This document shows positions 36,743 through 45,847 of a stretch of DNA of 64,000 bases, piece after piece. Positions within the stretch are counted from its first letter, which is position 1. The number at the start of each line of letters is the position of its first letter. Below the pieces are notes generated by a model. That model saw only the letters and a list, made by a program, of their open reading frames with translations. It was not told the origin of the DNA and ran no database searches. The position numbers and the translations under genes are program-made. Origin of the DNA: Myxosarcina sp. GI1. GTDB taxonomy: Bacteria; Cyanobacteriota; Cyanobacteriia; Cyanobacteriales; Xenococcaceae. The stretch spans positions 87,859-151,858 of the forward strand of contig NZ_JRFE01000025.1 in NCBI RefSeq assembly GCF_000756305.1. The letters are read 5' to 3'.

Positions 36743-38575
36743 ATGAACAAACAAATTTTAGGTGTTAGCTGTGGCATGTTTTTTTGGCTAACTGGAAATA
36801 CTCTGGCTAATGCCAACCCTATAACCGATAAAGTAGTGCAAAAGTCAGACAGCGATCGCGAACGCGTTACTTTTACGCCTTTGTCGGAACAGTTATTAGT
36901 TTTACCTACAGCCCAACACCTGCAACGGGGAGAAGTAAGCCTTAATTTAACTACTCGTCTGTTTTTTCTGCCAGATTTAGTCGATGTCGTTACCCTCGAT
37001 GACGATGATACTGCGGTTAACTTTAATACGGGTTTTAGCTGGGGGATTACCAATGATTTGCAGCTTACACTTCAATATCAGCACGTAGACAGTAGTTCTC
37101 CCGCCCGACAGGGAAGTTTTACTTCCGAACGTACCGAAGACAATGAAGCAGCGATAGAAATCAAACAGCGACTATGGAGTAGTGCCGACAATACCAAAGC
37201 TTTGAGTGGAGTGGTTTCCGCTGCTTGGGGAACTCGCGGCTTTCAATTTAGACGCGGGGATGAAACAATTGAACTTAACAATCGCAATGTATTTGTTTCT
37301 CTCGCTGTTCCCTTTACTACTACCGTTGGCGATCGCTGGCAGTTTAACTTCGCGCCGACTCTGACTTTTTTTAACGATGAGAATGCGGAGTTTTTTCAGC
37401 GTTTACCTAATGATGATGACAATTCTTTTGGTACGGTGTTGGGTTTGGGTGCGGGTGTATCTTATCGAGTAAATTCTCGACTGTATTTTTGGGGCGATGG
37501 TTTAATTCCTCTAACTGGCAACAATAGCATTAGCCGTGAATCGGGAGAACCAGATAAAACCATCGTCTACAATGCTGGCTTGCGTTATTTAGTCAATCCT
37601 CGTTTGGCTTTGGACGTTTTTGCTACTAATACCTTTGCCAGTTATGCTCCACTATCCCTGACGGGCGATCGCGATTTAGTGGGAATTGGTACTAATTTGG
37701 TATTCATGCCTGACTTAATTGCTGCCAATCGTAAATATAGCGATCGCTTTACAGGAGATATCGATCCAGAGAATAAGCGGTTAACTACTGACGGATTGGC
37801 TTTTTTTGACGGCGGTACTGTAGCTAGCGGGCATTTTGTATTTAATTTGCAAGGAGGTAGTCAGGGAATAATGACAGCCTTGCGTTATGGGGTACTAGAG
37901 GATTTTGAAGTTGGTATTTATTTAGATTATGTCGGCGGTGAAGTAGACGAGTCGGAACAGGGAATTAGTGGTAAAATTCGCTTTTTGAATCAGGCAGAAA
38001 ACGATCCCCTTACCCTCAGTTTCGCTGCCACCGTAGGACTAACTAACGAACCGTTTGTCAACTTTCGCGCCAACAGCACCGAAGAATTCGATCGCCGCAA
38101 TCTAGATAAATCCGTACCTATTTTTACCCCTGGGGGCGATGATACTGTAAAAGGCGAACTAATTATTGCTACCTTTTCTCTACCCCTACACTATGAAATT
38201 GCTGGCAACACTGCGGTGTGGTTTACGCCAATATTGAGCTACGTGCAGCGTTTGGGTGTAGAGCTAGCAGGATTTAATGTCGGAGGTTCTTATGGAATTG
38301 GTACAGAATTTAGTCTAGTTGGCGAAGTAGGAGCAAATTTTGCAGGAGAAGGCAATACTTTTATCGACGGTAGCCTTGAAGATAAAATTCCCTGGACGGC
38401 AGCCGTAAGATGGACACCCCTGTCTCTTTTGCAGCGCGAACCATCTGCAATTAACAGCGATCCCTATTTAGAAATCTATCTTACCAATCGCCTTGGTGCT
38501 TCTACCTGGCATCAATTGAGAGTTAGAGAAGACAATGAGTTGGCAGTAGGAGTAGGTTTGCAATTGCCGTTTTAG
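36743..38575 (+). CDS. Predicted outer-membrane beta-barrel protein, unknown function
   Basis: A 610-residue protein with a signal peptide (hydrophobic residues 5-20, cleavage probably after NTLANA). Then come many short amphipathic strands separated by acidic loops and a terminal phenylalanine (VGLQLPF), the usual end of outer-membrane barrels. DDDD-rich loops occur near 94-97 and 225-228. No known porin motif (SLH, OprB) is visible. It has no neighbour of related role. The function is unknown; a transport or assembly barrel is an inference. Confidence 0.68.
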   Translation: MNKQILGVSCGMFFWLTGNTLANANPITDKVVQKSDSDRERVTFTPLSEQLLVLPTAQHLQRGEVSLNLTTRLFFLPDLVDVVTLDDDDTAVNFNTGFSWGITNDLQLTLQYQHVDSSSPARQGSFTSERTEDNEAAIEIKQRLWSSADNTKALSGVVSAAWGTRGFQFRRGDETIELNNRNVFVSLAVPFTTTVGDRWQFNFAPTLTFFNDENAEFFQRLPNDDDNSFGTVLGLGAGVSYRVNSRLYFWGDGLIPLTGNNSISRESGEPDKTIVYNAGLRYLVNPRLALDVFATNTFASYAPLSLTGDRDLVGIGTNLVFMPDLIAANRKYSDRFTGDIDPENKRLTTDGLAFFDGGTVASGHFVFNLQGGSQGIMTALRYGVLEDFEVGIYLDYVGGEVDESEQGISGKIRFLNQAENDPLTLSFAATVGLTNEPFVNFRANSTEEFDRRNLDKSVPIFTPGGDDTVKGELIIATFSLPLHYEIAGNTAVWFTPILSYVQRLGVELAGFNVGGSYGIGTEFSLVGEVGANFAGEGNTFIDGSLEDKIPWTAAVRWTPLSLLQREPSAINSDPYLEIYLTNRLGASTWHQLRVREDNELAVGVGLQLPF

Positions 38576-38594
38576 TAAGAAGTAGGAAGTAGAA
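38574..38594 (+). repeat. Heptamer repeat overlapping a stop codon
   Basis: AGTAAGA, AGTAGGA and AGTAGAA follow one another without gaps, beginning inside the TAG stop of the barrel gene. Confidence 0.55.
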
Positions 38595-38673
38595 TATTTT
38601 GATTTACTACTTAATTTTTAAGTAATGCGATCGCAAGTAACCTAATAACTAAGAGTTATTATGTAATAGAGCG

Positions 38674-39117
38674 ATGAAAAAAATTTCGGCTTTAGGTTTA
38701 GATGTAGGAAGAAGACGCTTGGGAGTAGCTGGTTGTGATGGTACTGGTCTAATAGCTACGGGTTTGACTACAATCTATCGTACTTCTTGGGCAAAAGATG
38801 TCGCACAGCTTAAAACAATTATCACCGAAAGAGAGGCAACTATATTAGTAATTGGCTTACCTTATTCTTTAAATGGCACTATTGGAACTCAGGCTAGAGA
38901 AGTACAAAAGTTTGCTGAAAAAATAGCTAAAGATATACAGTTACCAATTGAATATGTTGACGAACGGATGACTTCTGTAGAAGCAGAAGCGCAATTAAAA
39001 ACCCAAAAACGATTTTCTACTCGCGATAAAGGAGCGATCGACCGCCGCGCCGCAGCCATAATTTTACAGCAGTGGTTGGATATGCGCCGTCAAAATCGCA
39101 ACTTGACCGATATTTGA
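38674..39117 (+). CDS. ruvX: Putative pre-16S rRNA nuclease (RuvX/YqgF)
   Basis: A 147-residue RNase H-like resolvase-fold protein. GLDVGRRRLGVAG (8-20) carries the first catalytic Asp, VIGLPYSLNGTIG the middle strand, and DERMTSVEAE the second acidic group. YqgF matures the 16S rRNA 5' end in E. coli. ATG 38674 stands after an AT-rich spacer. Confidence 0.92.
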   Translation: MKKISALGLDVGRRRLGVAGCDGTGLIATGLTTIYRTSWAKDVAQLKTIITEREATILVIGLPYSLNGTIGTQAREVQKFAEKIAKDIQLPIEYVDERMTSVEAEAQLKTQKRFSTRDKGAIDRRAAAIILQQWLDMRRQNRNLTDI

Positions 39118-39424
39118 AAACTATTAGCTCGAATTTCAATTTAAATTTTCTACTGTTATCTCTACAAAATTTTAGGGAATTCTAAAGCTATAACTCTTAA
39201 GGTTTATTAATTGACCAGACTAACTAGCCTAGTCAATTGTTTATTCTCGATCGTAACCAAAGCAGAGCATGAGTGAAAAAGCTTTTAAGATTTAAAAACA
39301 CTCAGATAGAGTCATTTATGCTTTTAAAAACTAGATATGTTTATGAAAAGAATTTTTTCTGGAGCGAGAGTTTAAAAAAATTGAAAAATCACCTATATCT
39401 GAAATAAATTGAGGTTTTACAAAC
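39118..39424. other. 307-base spacer ruvX to glycosyltransferase
   Basis: AT-rich without a gene. AATTGAC (39209-39215) and GTCAATT (39232-39238) flank a pair of smaller complementary blocks (ACTA/TAGT) and could be the end of the ruvX transcript. Nothing else stands out. Confidence 0.45.
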
Positions 39425-40882
39425 TTGAATATTTCTACGAACAAGCTTCACGTGCTAATTGTAGCCGAACACGCATCGTTGAAATTTGGCGGTGAAGCTG
39501 CGTTGCCTCTACATTACTTTCGCGTTCTTCGCCAACGCGGTATTGAAACCTGGCTAATAGTCCACGAACGCACTCGCGATGAACTACAGTCTCTTTTTCA
39601 AAGCGATTTTGACCGCATTTATTTCGTCCCCGACACTTTCTGGCACCGCCTGGTATGGCAGTGCAGCAAACTTTTACCAAAAAGGCTTGCTGATTTTACT
39701 TTTGGATTAGTATTGCGATTGATGACCCAAATAGTTCAGCGTCGTATTGCCAAACTAATCGTACGGGAACAACAAATTGATATTATTCATCAACCATTTC
39801 CTGTTTCCCCCAAAGAACCATCTATGATTTTTGATATGGGTGTGCCTGTAGTAATTGGATCGATGAACGGTGGCATGAACTATCCTCCTGCTTTTCGACA
39901 GATGGAAAGCCAATTTGTTAATTTTGGTGTGAAAATAGGACGTATCTTTGCCAATTTGTTTAATAGCCTGATTCCAGGTAAGCGTAAAGCAACAACTTTA
40001 TTAGTTGCCAATCAACGCACCAAAGAGGCACTGCCAAAAGGCTGCAATGGAAAGGTAATTGAACTAATAGAAAACGGCGTAGACTTATCAATATGGCAGC
40101 CAAAATTTAGAGATCGGTATCTGGAGTTATCAAATCTCTTGCCGTTTAGCCAAAACAACTTACCAGTTACAGGCAAAGCAGCAGAAATATCAGAGAAAAA
40201 TAGTCAAGCTGCTCTAGTTAAAGAAACAATAACTCCGCAGTCAAAACCAGTATCAGAACAATTAACCAAGTTTGTTTTTGTCGGTAGATTAGTTGACTGG
40301 AAAGCAGTAGATCTTTTGATACTTGCTTTTAAGCAGGTAGTAGAACAAATGACGGTTGAGTTGGAAATTGTCGGTGATGGTCCCGAAAGATCGCGTCTTG
40401 AAGCACAGGCAAAAGAACTCGGTCTAATTAGATCGCAGAATACAGAAACTACGAGTCAGAACTCTGAAGATAAACCGAAGCAGCAAGAGTTACTTCACTT
40501 TGCTGGCTGGCTTTCCCAAGCTGAATGTGCGCGACGACTGCAATTAGCTGACGCGATGATACTGCCTAGTATGTATGAATGCGGTGGTGCTGTAGTACTT
40601 GAAGCCATGAGTATCGGTTTACCTGTAATTGCTACTAATTGGGGTGGACCAGCCGACTATCTTGACGAATCGTGCGGTATTCTTATCGAGCCTGCTTCGC
40701 GAGATTCATTTGTTGATGACCTGGCAAGTGCGATGCTGAAAATAGCTCGATCGCCCCAACTGCGACATCAATTAGGTCTTGCTGGTCGTCAGCGGGTTAT
40801 CGAACACTTTGACTGGGAGAAAAAAGTAGACACCGTACTTGAAATTTATCAGCAATCGATAGAGAGATATCATGTTGAGTGA
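39425..40882 (+). CDS. Glycosyltransferase family 4 protein
   Basis: A 485-residue GT-B glycosyltransferase. FVGRLVDWKAVDLLILAF, EIVGDGPERSRLEA and PSMYECGGAVVLEAMSIGLPV (split) form the GT4 donor domain. The N-terminal Rossmann half begins VLIVAEHASLKFGGEAALPLHYFRVL (split). Two polar, Q/S/T/E-rich insertions (about residues 242-278 and 342-356) are unusual for the family. The start is TTG at 39425; no better start is visible. Its 3' end overlaps the convergent cysteine-cluster gene by 13 bases. Confidence 0.86.
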   Translation: MNISTNKLHVLIVAEHASLKFGGEAALPLHYFRVLRQRGIETWLIVHERTRDELQSLFQSDFDRIYFVPDTFWHRLVWQCSKLLPKRLADFTFGLVLRLMTQIVQRRIAKLIVREQQIDIIHQPFPVSPKEPSMIFDMGVPVVIGSMNGGMNYPPAFRQMESQFVNFGVKIGRIFANLFNSLIPGKRKATTLLVANQRTKEALPKGCNGKVIELIENGVDLSIWQPKFRDRYLELSNLLPFSQNNLPVTGKAAEISEKNSQAALVKETITPQSKPVSEQLTKFVFVGRLVDWKAVDLLILAFKQVVEQMTVELEIVGDGPERSRLEAQAKELGLIRSQNTETTSQNSEDKPKQQELLHFAGWLSQAECARRLQLADAMILPSMYECGGAVVLEAMSIGLPVIATNWGGPADYLDESCGILIEPASRDSFVDDLASAMLKIARSPQLRHQLGLAGRQRVIEHFDWEKKVDTVLEIYQQSIERYHVE

Positions 40883-41256
40883 TTCGTGCGATCTTGGTAG
40901 CGTTGTAATTCTGGGCTATCTTCGCCGTAGACACCAATAATTTGTTCGTGGCAACAGGCGATCGCAAATTCGTCAAATTCTTCTGGTGTCACTTGATACA
41001 TCTCCTCAAAAATATCTGGTTTTACCCGACAAAAACGAGGGCGTTCGGTGTAAATTTGACATTTTCTCGTCTCGCGATCGAAATTTACACACCAACCATC
41101 TTCTCCAACCATGCTGAGATAGAGCTTTAATTCTTCGGCAGTGAGATAGTTTTCTAAGTCTGGTCTGGCGGTAGGATCGAGATGACAACAAGCACCGCAA
41201 TTACTGACGCAACGCCACCGAACGTCTTGTCCTTGCCGACGATCTAAAGTTTTCAT
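40870..41256 (-). CDS. YkgJ-type cysteine cluster protein
   Basis: A 128-residue protein of the zinc/iron-chelating cysteine-cluster (YkgJ/UPF0153) family: RCVSNCGACCH gives Cys16, Cys20, Cys23 and Cys24, with later cysteines in DGWCVNF, KCQIY and RFCRVKP. Function is unknown; metal chelation is inferred. Its ATG shares a base with the TAA of the upstream transporter gene (TAATG overlap), so translation is coupled. Confidence 0.86.
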   Translation of the reverse strand: MKTLDRRQGQDVRWRCVSNCGACCHLDPTARPDLENYLTAEELKLYLSMVGEDGWCVNFDRETRKCQIYTERPRFCRVKPDIFEEMYQVTPEEFDEFAIACCHEQIIGVYGEDSPELQRYQDRTNHST

Positions 41257-43472
41257 TATTCGGTTAACACTTCTCCAAAAGCAAAATCAGTGGCAGCTAA
41301 GACAAAAATTGTCGAGGGTAAATTAGCTACACGCGCCTGCAATTTTTCATAGTATTCGATAAAGTTTTCTTGCGGTGCTGCCATACCTAAAAAAACTAGA
41401 TCGCAATTACGAGATGACTGGGCTAAAATTTCATCAAATGAACGTTGGTGGGCAATGATTATTTTAGGAATAACTTCAATGCGGAGTCTGTCACACAACT
41501 CATTCAAATTGTCTCTAGCCGCAGCAGCCCCAAGCTCGTCGGCAACTACCAACTTAAGATAAATTCTGGCATTGCGCCAGTTAATGTCGGTACGCAACAA
41601 ATACGCCAGTAATAGCATCAGGCTACCGTTATTTTGCAGTCCTCCCCACCAAACATCAATAGTACGACGAAAACCGAAACCCTGTTTTTGATTTTCATGA
41701 AATATTACTAAGTTACGCTGGCTGGCATGAATTTCGGCGATCGCCCGACAAAAGGCTTCCCGACGCGAGGGTTCTTCACTATCGCCCATAACAATCGTAT
41801 TCGGCACCAAAGGACCTAAACCATAAGCTTCTACCAAACGTACTGCCCCATCAAAAGGATCGGCGGCGGTAATAACTCTTACTAAAGCCCTAATGCCTCG
41901 TTTCTGCAAATACTCGCGGATCGTGCGTTCTAGCTGATTTTGTTGTGCCAGATCGCGAGAACCACTAGGTAAGACGCTAGAAACAGTCATTAAGCTACTA
42001 TTGTGGCTCAAACCGTCGGCTAGTTCGATTAAAGACCAGCGTTTTCGTGGCGCACCCGATAACACCAAAATGTGGGGTCGCCAATTTTTAGTATCGTCTT
42101 GTTCGCCAATTTGAAAGATACCCGTACCTATTAACGCCATCCACATTCCCCGACGTACATCACCCCAGGTAGTAGTCAATTCTCGTCGCTGGAGCCAAAA
42201 ATAAATGGCAATAACAATTATGGCAGCAACTATCGTAGCTCGGAGATCGATCAAAATCATTACCCCCAAACAGCCCAATGCACCCAGAAGCGATAGCGAC
42301 CAATGCACTCTAAATGAGGGACGGAATGAAGGACTTTGTAAAAAACCTTCAATTGCTGCCGCTACGTTTAACACTAAATACGTAGTCAGAAAAAACATAG
42401 TTAGTATGGGAGCGATAATATTCAAGTCCCCAATACAAACTGCGGCGATCGCAATTGCCAAACTAACCAAAGTTCCGTTGCGGGGTTCGTCATCTCTGCC
42501 GTGTCCGCTACCGAGAAAGCTCAAATATTTAGGCAAAACTCCATCTCTGGCGATCGCCTGTAAAACTCTTGGCGCGCCCAAAATACTGCCGATGGCACTG
42601 CTGAGGGTCGCTCCCCAAACTCCTAATAAAATTGCAGGTCCCCAAAAAGATAATCTCGTCATCAATAGCGGATCGGAAATTAAAGAAACCGAGTCGGCTC
42701 GCAGTGCCAGAAAAATTGGCAAAATCATATAAATTAGATATCCCGTAGCCACTGCGGCTAGAGTTCCTGTAGGCAGGGATTTCACGGGGTCTTTTAAATC
42801 TCCCGACAGGTTGACCCCTGCCATGATGCCTGTTACGGCAGGAAAAAATACCGCAAACACCGACCAGAAGGGTACGGCGTTTTCAGGCGGTGCAGAGAGC
42901 CACTGAGGCTGGGAATCAACTAAAGAATGACCGAAGAAAAAAGATATCAGCGATAGAACAATCGCCGCCATAATAAAATACTGAGCTTTGATGGCAATGC
43001 TAGCCGAAGTCAGAGCTAGTATACCGACCAAAATCGTTATGACCAGCGCGACATAAAGTTGATTTAGACCTGGAAAAGTTTGGATGACGCTTTCGGCAAA
43101 ACCGATAGTATAGAGAGCTACCGACAAAGCCTGGGCAAAATAAAGTGAAATTCCTACCGCTCCCCCCGTTTCAATTCCCAAAGAACGGCTGATCATATAA
43201 TACGCACCCCCGACACGAACTACTTTATCTGTGGCGATCGCACAAACCGATAGAGCCGTCAAAAAAGTAATTGAAGTAGCAATAGTCACGATTATCAGCG
43301 TGCCAATCAAACCTGCGTTGCCGACTACCCAGCCAAAACGCAAGTACATAATTACGCCTAGAATTGTCAGAATTGAAGGAGTGTAGACACCGCCGAAGGT
43401 TCCCAAACCAGCAGCTTTTGGGGGTAGAGTAGATTGCGAATTAGGATTATTTATTTCTGAAGGTGATTTCAC
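41256..43472 (-). CDS. APC-superfamily cation-chloride cotransporter-like permease (SLC12 type)
   Basis: A 738-residue membrane transporter. Residues about 28-440 have twelve or so helices of the APC fold, opening LGTFGGVYTPSILTILGVIMYLRFGWVVGNAGLIG (in parts), the pattern of the SLC12/Na-K-Cl cotransporter branch. The C-terminal 300 residues are cytosolic and resemble the SLC12 C-terminal domain with a universal-stress-like fold. The ion or amino acid transported is not determinable here. It is coupled to the YkgJ-like gene. Confidence 0.86.
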   Translation of the reverse strand: MKSPSEINNPNSQSTLPPKAAGLGTFGGVYTPSILTILGVIMYLRFGWVVGNAGLIGTLIIVTIATSITFLTALSVCAIATDKVVRVGGAYYMISRSLGIETGGAVGISLYFAQALSVALYTIGFAESVIQTFPGLNQLYVALVITILVGILALTSASIAIKAQYFIMAAIVLSLISFFFGHSLVDSQPQWLSAPPENAVPFWSVFAVFFPAVTGIMAGVNLSGDLKDPVKSLPTGTLAAVATGYLIYMILPIFLALRADSVSLISDPLLMTRLSFWGPAILLGVWGATLSSAIGSILGAPRVLQAIARDGVLPKYLSFLGSGHGRDDEPRNGTLVSLAIAIAAVCIGDLNIIAPILTMFFLTTYLVLNVAAAIEGFLQSPSFRPSFRVHWSLSLLGALGCLGVMILIDLRATIVAAIIVIAIYFWLQRRELTTTWGDVRRGMWMALIGTGIFQIGEQDDTKNWRPHILVLSGAPRKRWSLIELADGLSHNSSLMTVSSVLPSGSRDLAQQNQLERTIREYLQKRGIRALVRVITAADPFDGAVRLVEAYGLGPLVPNTIVMGDSEEPSRREAFCRAIAEIHASQRNLVIFHENQKQGFGFRRTIDVWWGGLQNNGSLMLLLAYLLRTDINWRNARIYLKLVVADELGAAAARDNLNELCDRLRIEVIPKIIIAHQRSFDEILAQSSRNCDLVFLGMAAPQENFIEYYEKLQARVANLPSTIFVLAATDFAFGEVLTE

Positions 43473-43791
43473 TTGGGTTAGATATAAAAGTTTAGAAATA
43501 GTAGTTTTAGTTAAAATTGGCGACCGCTAGCTGACCTCTATTTTTGCGATAGCTCTTAGAATTAAGTCATACACTAGACTTATAACTAGCATGTAGATGC
43601 GATTATTTTGCCAATTGCCAAAGCAGCAACTATAGCAAATTGCTCCATCAAATCAATTATTGACGATCGATTTAGTAGCGACCACTAAACTTTAAATTTA
43701 ATTTCTAGTTTTTTTCAATGTCCAGTAAAAAAATTGATGATAATATAAGAGATTGCAGTTTAGATCGAGATTTAGTCAAACAAATAACCAC
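43473..43791. other. Divergent spacer transporter/rpsO
   Basis: 319 bases without a gene. TGATGATAATATAAG (43735-43749) looks like a -10 region for rpsO. The frame of rpsO is open upstream to 43753, but the real start is at 43792. Confidence 0.45.
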
Positions 43792-44061
43792 ATGAGTTTA
43801 ACCCAGCAACGCAAACAAGAATTAATGGCAGAATATCAAATTCACGAAACTGATACGGGTTCTGCCGATTTACAAGTAGCCGTTCTGACCGAAAGAATCA
43901 ATCAGCTAACAAATCATCTTCGCAATAATAAAAAAGATCATTCTTCCAGACGAGGACTGTTAAAAATGATCGGTCGTCGCAAGCGTCTACTAGCATATAT
44001 TCAGAATAAAAATACCGAACGCTATCAACAGTTAATTGCTCGTCTCGGCATTCGTCGTTAA
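43792..44061 (+). CDS. rpsO: 30S ribosomal protein S15
   Basis: S15 binds 16S rRNA helices 20-22 and nucleates the 30S platform. The 89-residue frame ([16 protein letters not shown], then [20 protein letters not shown], ending RLGIRR) has the standard length. A TTG-started extension of 13 residues at 43753 is rejected. It is followed 15 bases later by the PAM68 gene, the usual cyanobacterial pair. Confidence 0.96.
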   Translation: MSLTQQRKQELMAEYQIHETDTGSADLQVAVLTERINQLTNHLRNNKKDHSSRRGLLKMIGRRKRLLAYIQNKNTERYQQLIARLGIRR

Positions 44062-44076
44062 TTTCTGGACAAACTC

Positions 44077-44553
44077 ATGCCTTCAAAATCAGAACGGGGT
44101 CGCTTACCATTTGAACCCCGTCAAAACAAAACCAAGAAGTCTTCTAAAAAGGCTTCTTCAGATGAAAAAACAGCTAATAAAACTGCTCCTCGCTCTCGCC
44201 AGACTGGTAAAAGTGATGCCAGTCTTTCGGCAATTCCCGATTCCGTTAGCAAGCGTATGGCGCGCCGTATGGTTGTATTTTGTGGAGTGCCTTCATTTTT
44301 AGGAATGTCTTCACTATTTATTTTTTACTGGCTTTCTATAAAAGATATTGTAGACTTACCGCCATATTTAGCTCTTGTAGTTTCGTTTGCTTTTTTAGTC
44401 GTGGGAATTGGAGGATTGAGTTATGGAATCTTTTCTGCTTCCTGGGATGAAAATCGAGTTGGAAGTTTGGTCGGAGTAGGAGAATTTAAAACAAACCTAC
44501 AGAGGACTTTTAGTGCGTGGCGGGAAAATCGACGACAGGCAAAAGAAAACTAA
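44077..44553 (+). CDS. PAM68 family photosystem II assembly protein
   Basis: A 158-residue thylakoid protein. The N-terminal half is basic and polar (KKSSKKASSDEK), followed by the conserved SVSKRMARRMVVFCGVPSFLGM (split) with two membrane helices (about 70-90 and 100-122), and FSASWDENRVGSLVGVGEFK. PAM68 homologues assist D1/CP47 insertion during photosystem II assembly. The gene's position after rpsO is conserved in cyanobacteria. Confidence 0.92.
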   Translation: MPSKSERGRLPFEPRQNKTKKSSKKASSDEKTANKTAPRSRQTGKSDASLSAIPDSVSKRMARRMVVFCGVPSFLGMSSLFIFYWLSIKDIVDLPPYLALVVSFAFLVVGIGGLSYGIFSASWDENRVGSLVGVGEFKTNLQRTFSAWRENRRQAKEN

Positions 44554-44610
44554 ATTTTCTAGAATTGAAGTCTGACATTACAACCGAAGTTTAAAATATT
44601 TAAAATTTTT

Positions 44611-45669
44611 ATGATAGTAGTGATGAAAATCGGTTCTCCCGAAGCTGAGATCGATCGTATTAGTGAAGAATTAAAGGAATGGGGACTAACTCCCGAAAAA
44701 ATTGTTGGCAAGCATAAAGTGGTTATGGGTTTAGTAGGAGATACCGCTTCGCTAGACCCCTTGCAGCTACAGGAGATTAGCCCCTGGATCGAACGAGTTC
44801 TAAGAGTAGAAAAACCTTATAAAAGAGCTAGTTTGGAGTTTCGCAACGGCGAACCGAGTGAAGTTATAGTTTCCACTCCTGACGGTAGTGTTACCTTTGG
44901 TATCAACCATCCTGTAGTTACCATCGCAGGTCCCTGTTCGGTAGAAAATGAAGCGATGATTATTGAAACTGCCAAGCGGGTTAAAGCTGCTGGAGCGAGT
45001 TTTTTAAGAGGTGGTGCTTATAAACCTCGTACTTCTCCCTATTCTTTCCAGGGTCATGGTGAAAGTGCCTTGGGTTTGTTAGCCGCAGCTAGAGAAGCTA
45101 GCGGTTTGGGAATTATTACAGAGGTTATGGATACTGCCGATGTAGATAAAGTGGCAGAGGTAGCAGATATTTTGCAAGTAGGTGCGAGAAATATGCAGAA
45201 TTTCCCCCTGCTCAAAAAAGTCGGCGCACAGGATAAGCCAGTATTTTTAAAACGGGGTATGTCGGCAACAATAGATGAATGGCTGATGGCTGCCGAATAC
45301 GTACTAGCCGCAGGCAATTCCAATGTTATTCTCTGCGAACGAGGCGTACGCACTTTCGAGCGCAAATATGCCCGTAATACTTTAGATTTAGCGGTTCTAC
45401 CCGTATTGCGTTCTCTAACACATCTGCCCATTGCCATCGATCCCAGTCACGGTACTGGCAAAGCCGAATACGTTCCCTCGATGGCAAAAGCAGCGATCGC
45501 TGCTGGTGCGGATTCACTGATGATTGAGGTTCACCCCAACCCAGCCAAAGCTCTTTCTGACGGACCTCAATCTCTAACTCCAGAACGTTTCGATGGTTTG
45601 ATGCGAGAATTAAAAGTTATCGGCAAAGCTGTCGGTCGGTGGTCGGTAGAACGGGTAGCAGCAGTTTAA
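44611..45669 (+). CDS. aroF: 3-deoxy-7-phosphoheptulonate synthase, class I-beta
   Basis: DAHP synthase, first step of the shikimate pathway. The first 70 residues form a ferredoxin-like regulatory domain (MIVVMKIGSPEAEIDRISE), and the barrel follows with GPCSVE, GGAYKPRTSPYSFQG and DPSHGTGK. The 352-residue length matches the AroAI-beta type with an N-terminal extension. A terminator-like hairpin follows. Confidence 0.94.
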   Translation: MIVVMKIGSPEAEIDRISEELKEWGLTPEKIVGKHKVVMGLVGDTASLDPLQLQEISPWIERVLRVEKPYKRASLEFRNGEPSEVIVSTPDGSVTFGINHPVVTIAGPCSVENEAMIIETAKRVKAAGASFLRGGAYKPRTSPYSFQGHGESALGLLAAAREASGLGIITEVMDTADVDKVAEVADILQVGARNMQNFPLLKKVGAQDKPVFLKRGMSATIDEWLMAAEYVLAAGNSNVILCERGVRTFERKYARNTLDLAVLPVLRSLTHLPIAIDPSHGTGKAEYVPSMAKAAIAAGADSLMIEVHPNPAKALSDGPQSLTPERFDGLMRELKVIGKAVGRWSVERVAAV

Positions 45670-45719
45670 TTAAGCGATCGGAAGACAGCTATGTAGTGGC
45701 TAAAGATGGGGAAAGGAAC

Positions 45720-45750
45720 AAAAGGCAGACCTTTAACTATTGCCTTTTTC
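45720..45750 (+). terminator. Terminator-like hairpin after aroF
   Basis: AAAAGGCA (45720-45727) pairs with TGCCTTTT (45741-45748) around 13 bases, with a T-rich end. It lies 51 bases after the aroF stop. Confidence 0.55.
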
Positions 45751-45847
45751 CCAGTTAAGTCCAAAAACTTAATGCTTAAGTGCTGTTACTTTTAGTTAGT
45801 CGGGCAGGTGTAAACTGAAAATAGCTAACAAACAACTGATATAGGTC

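Noticed and set aside
42205..42732. 175-codon open frame on the plus strand inside the SLC12-like transporter gene
   Set aside because: Antisense shadow of a long, clearly real membrane-protein gene; its composition is that of a reverse-frame translation.
43753..43791. N-terminal extension of ribosomal protein S15
   Set aside because: TTG start and 13 non-conserved residues; the ATG at 43792 gives the standard 89-residue protein.
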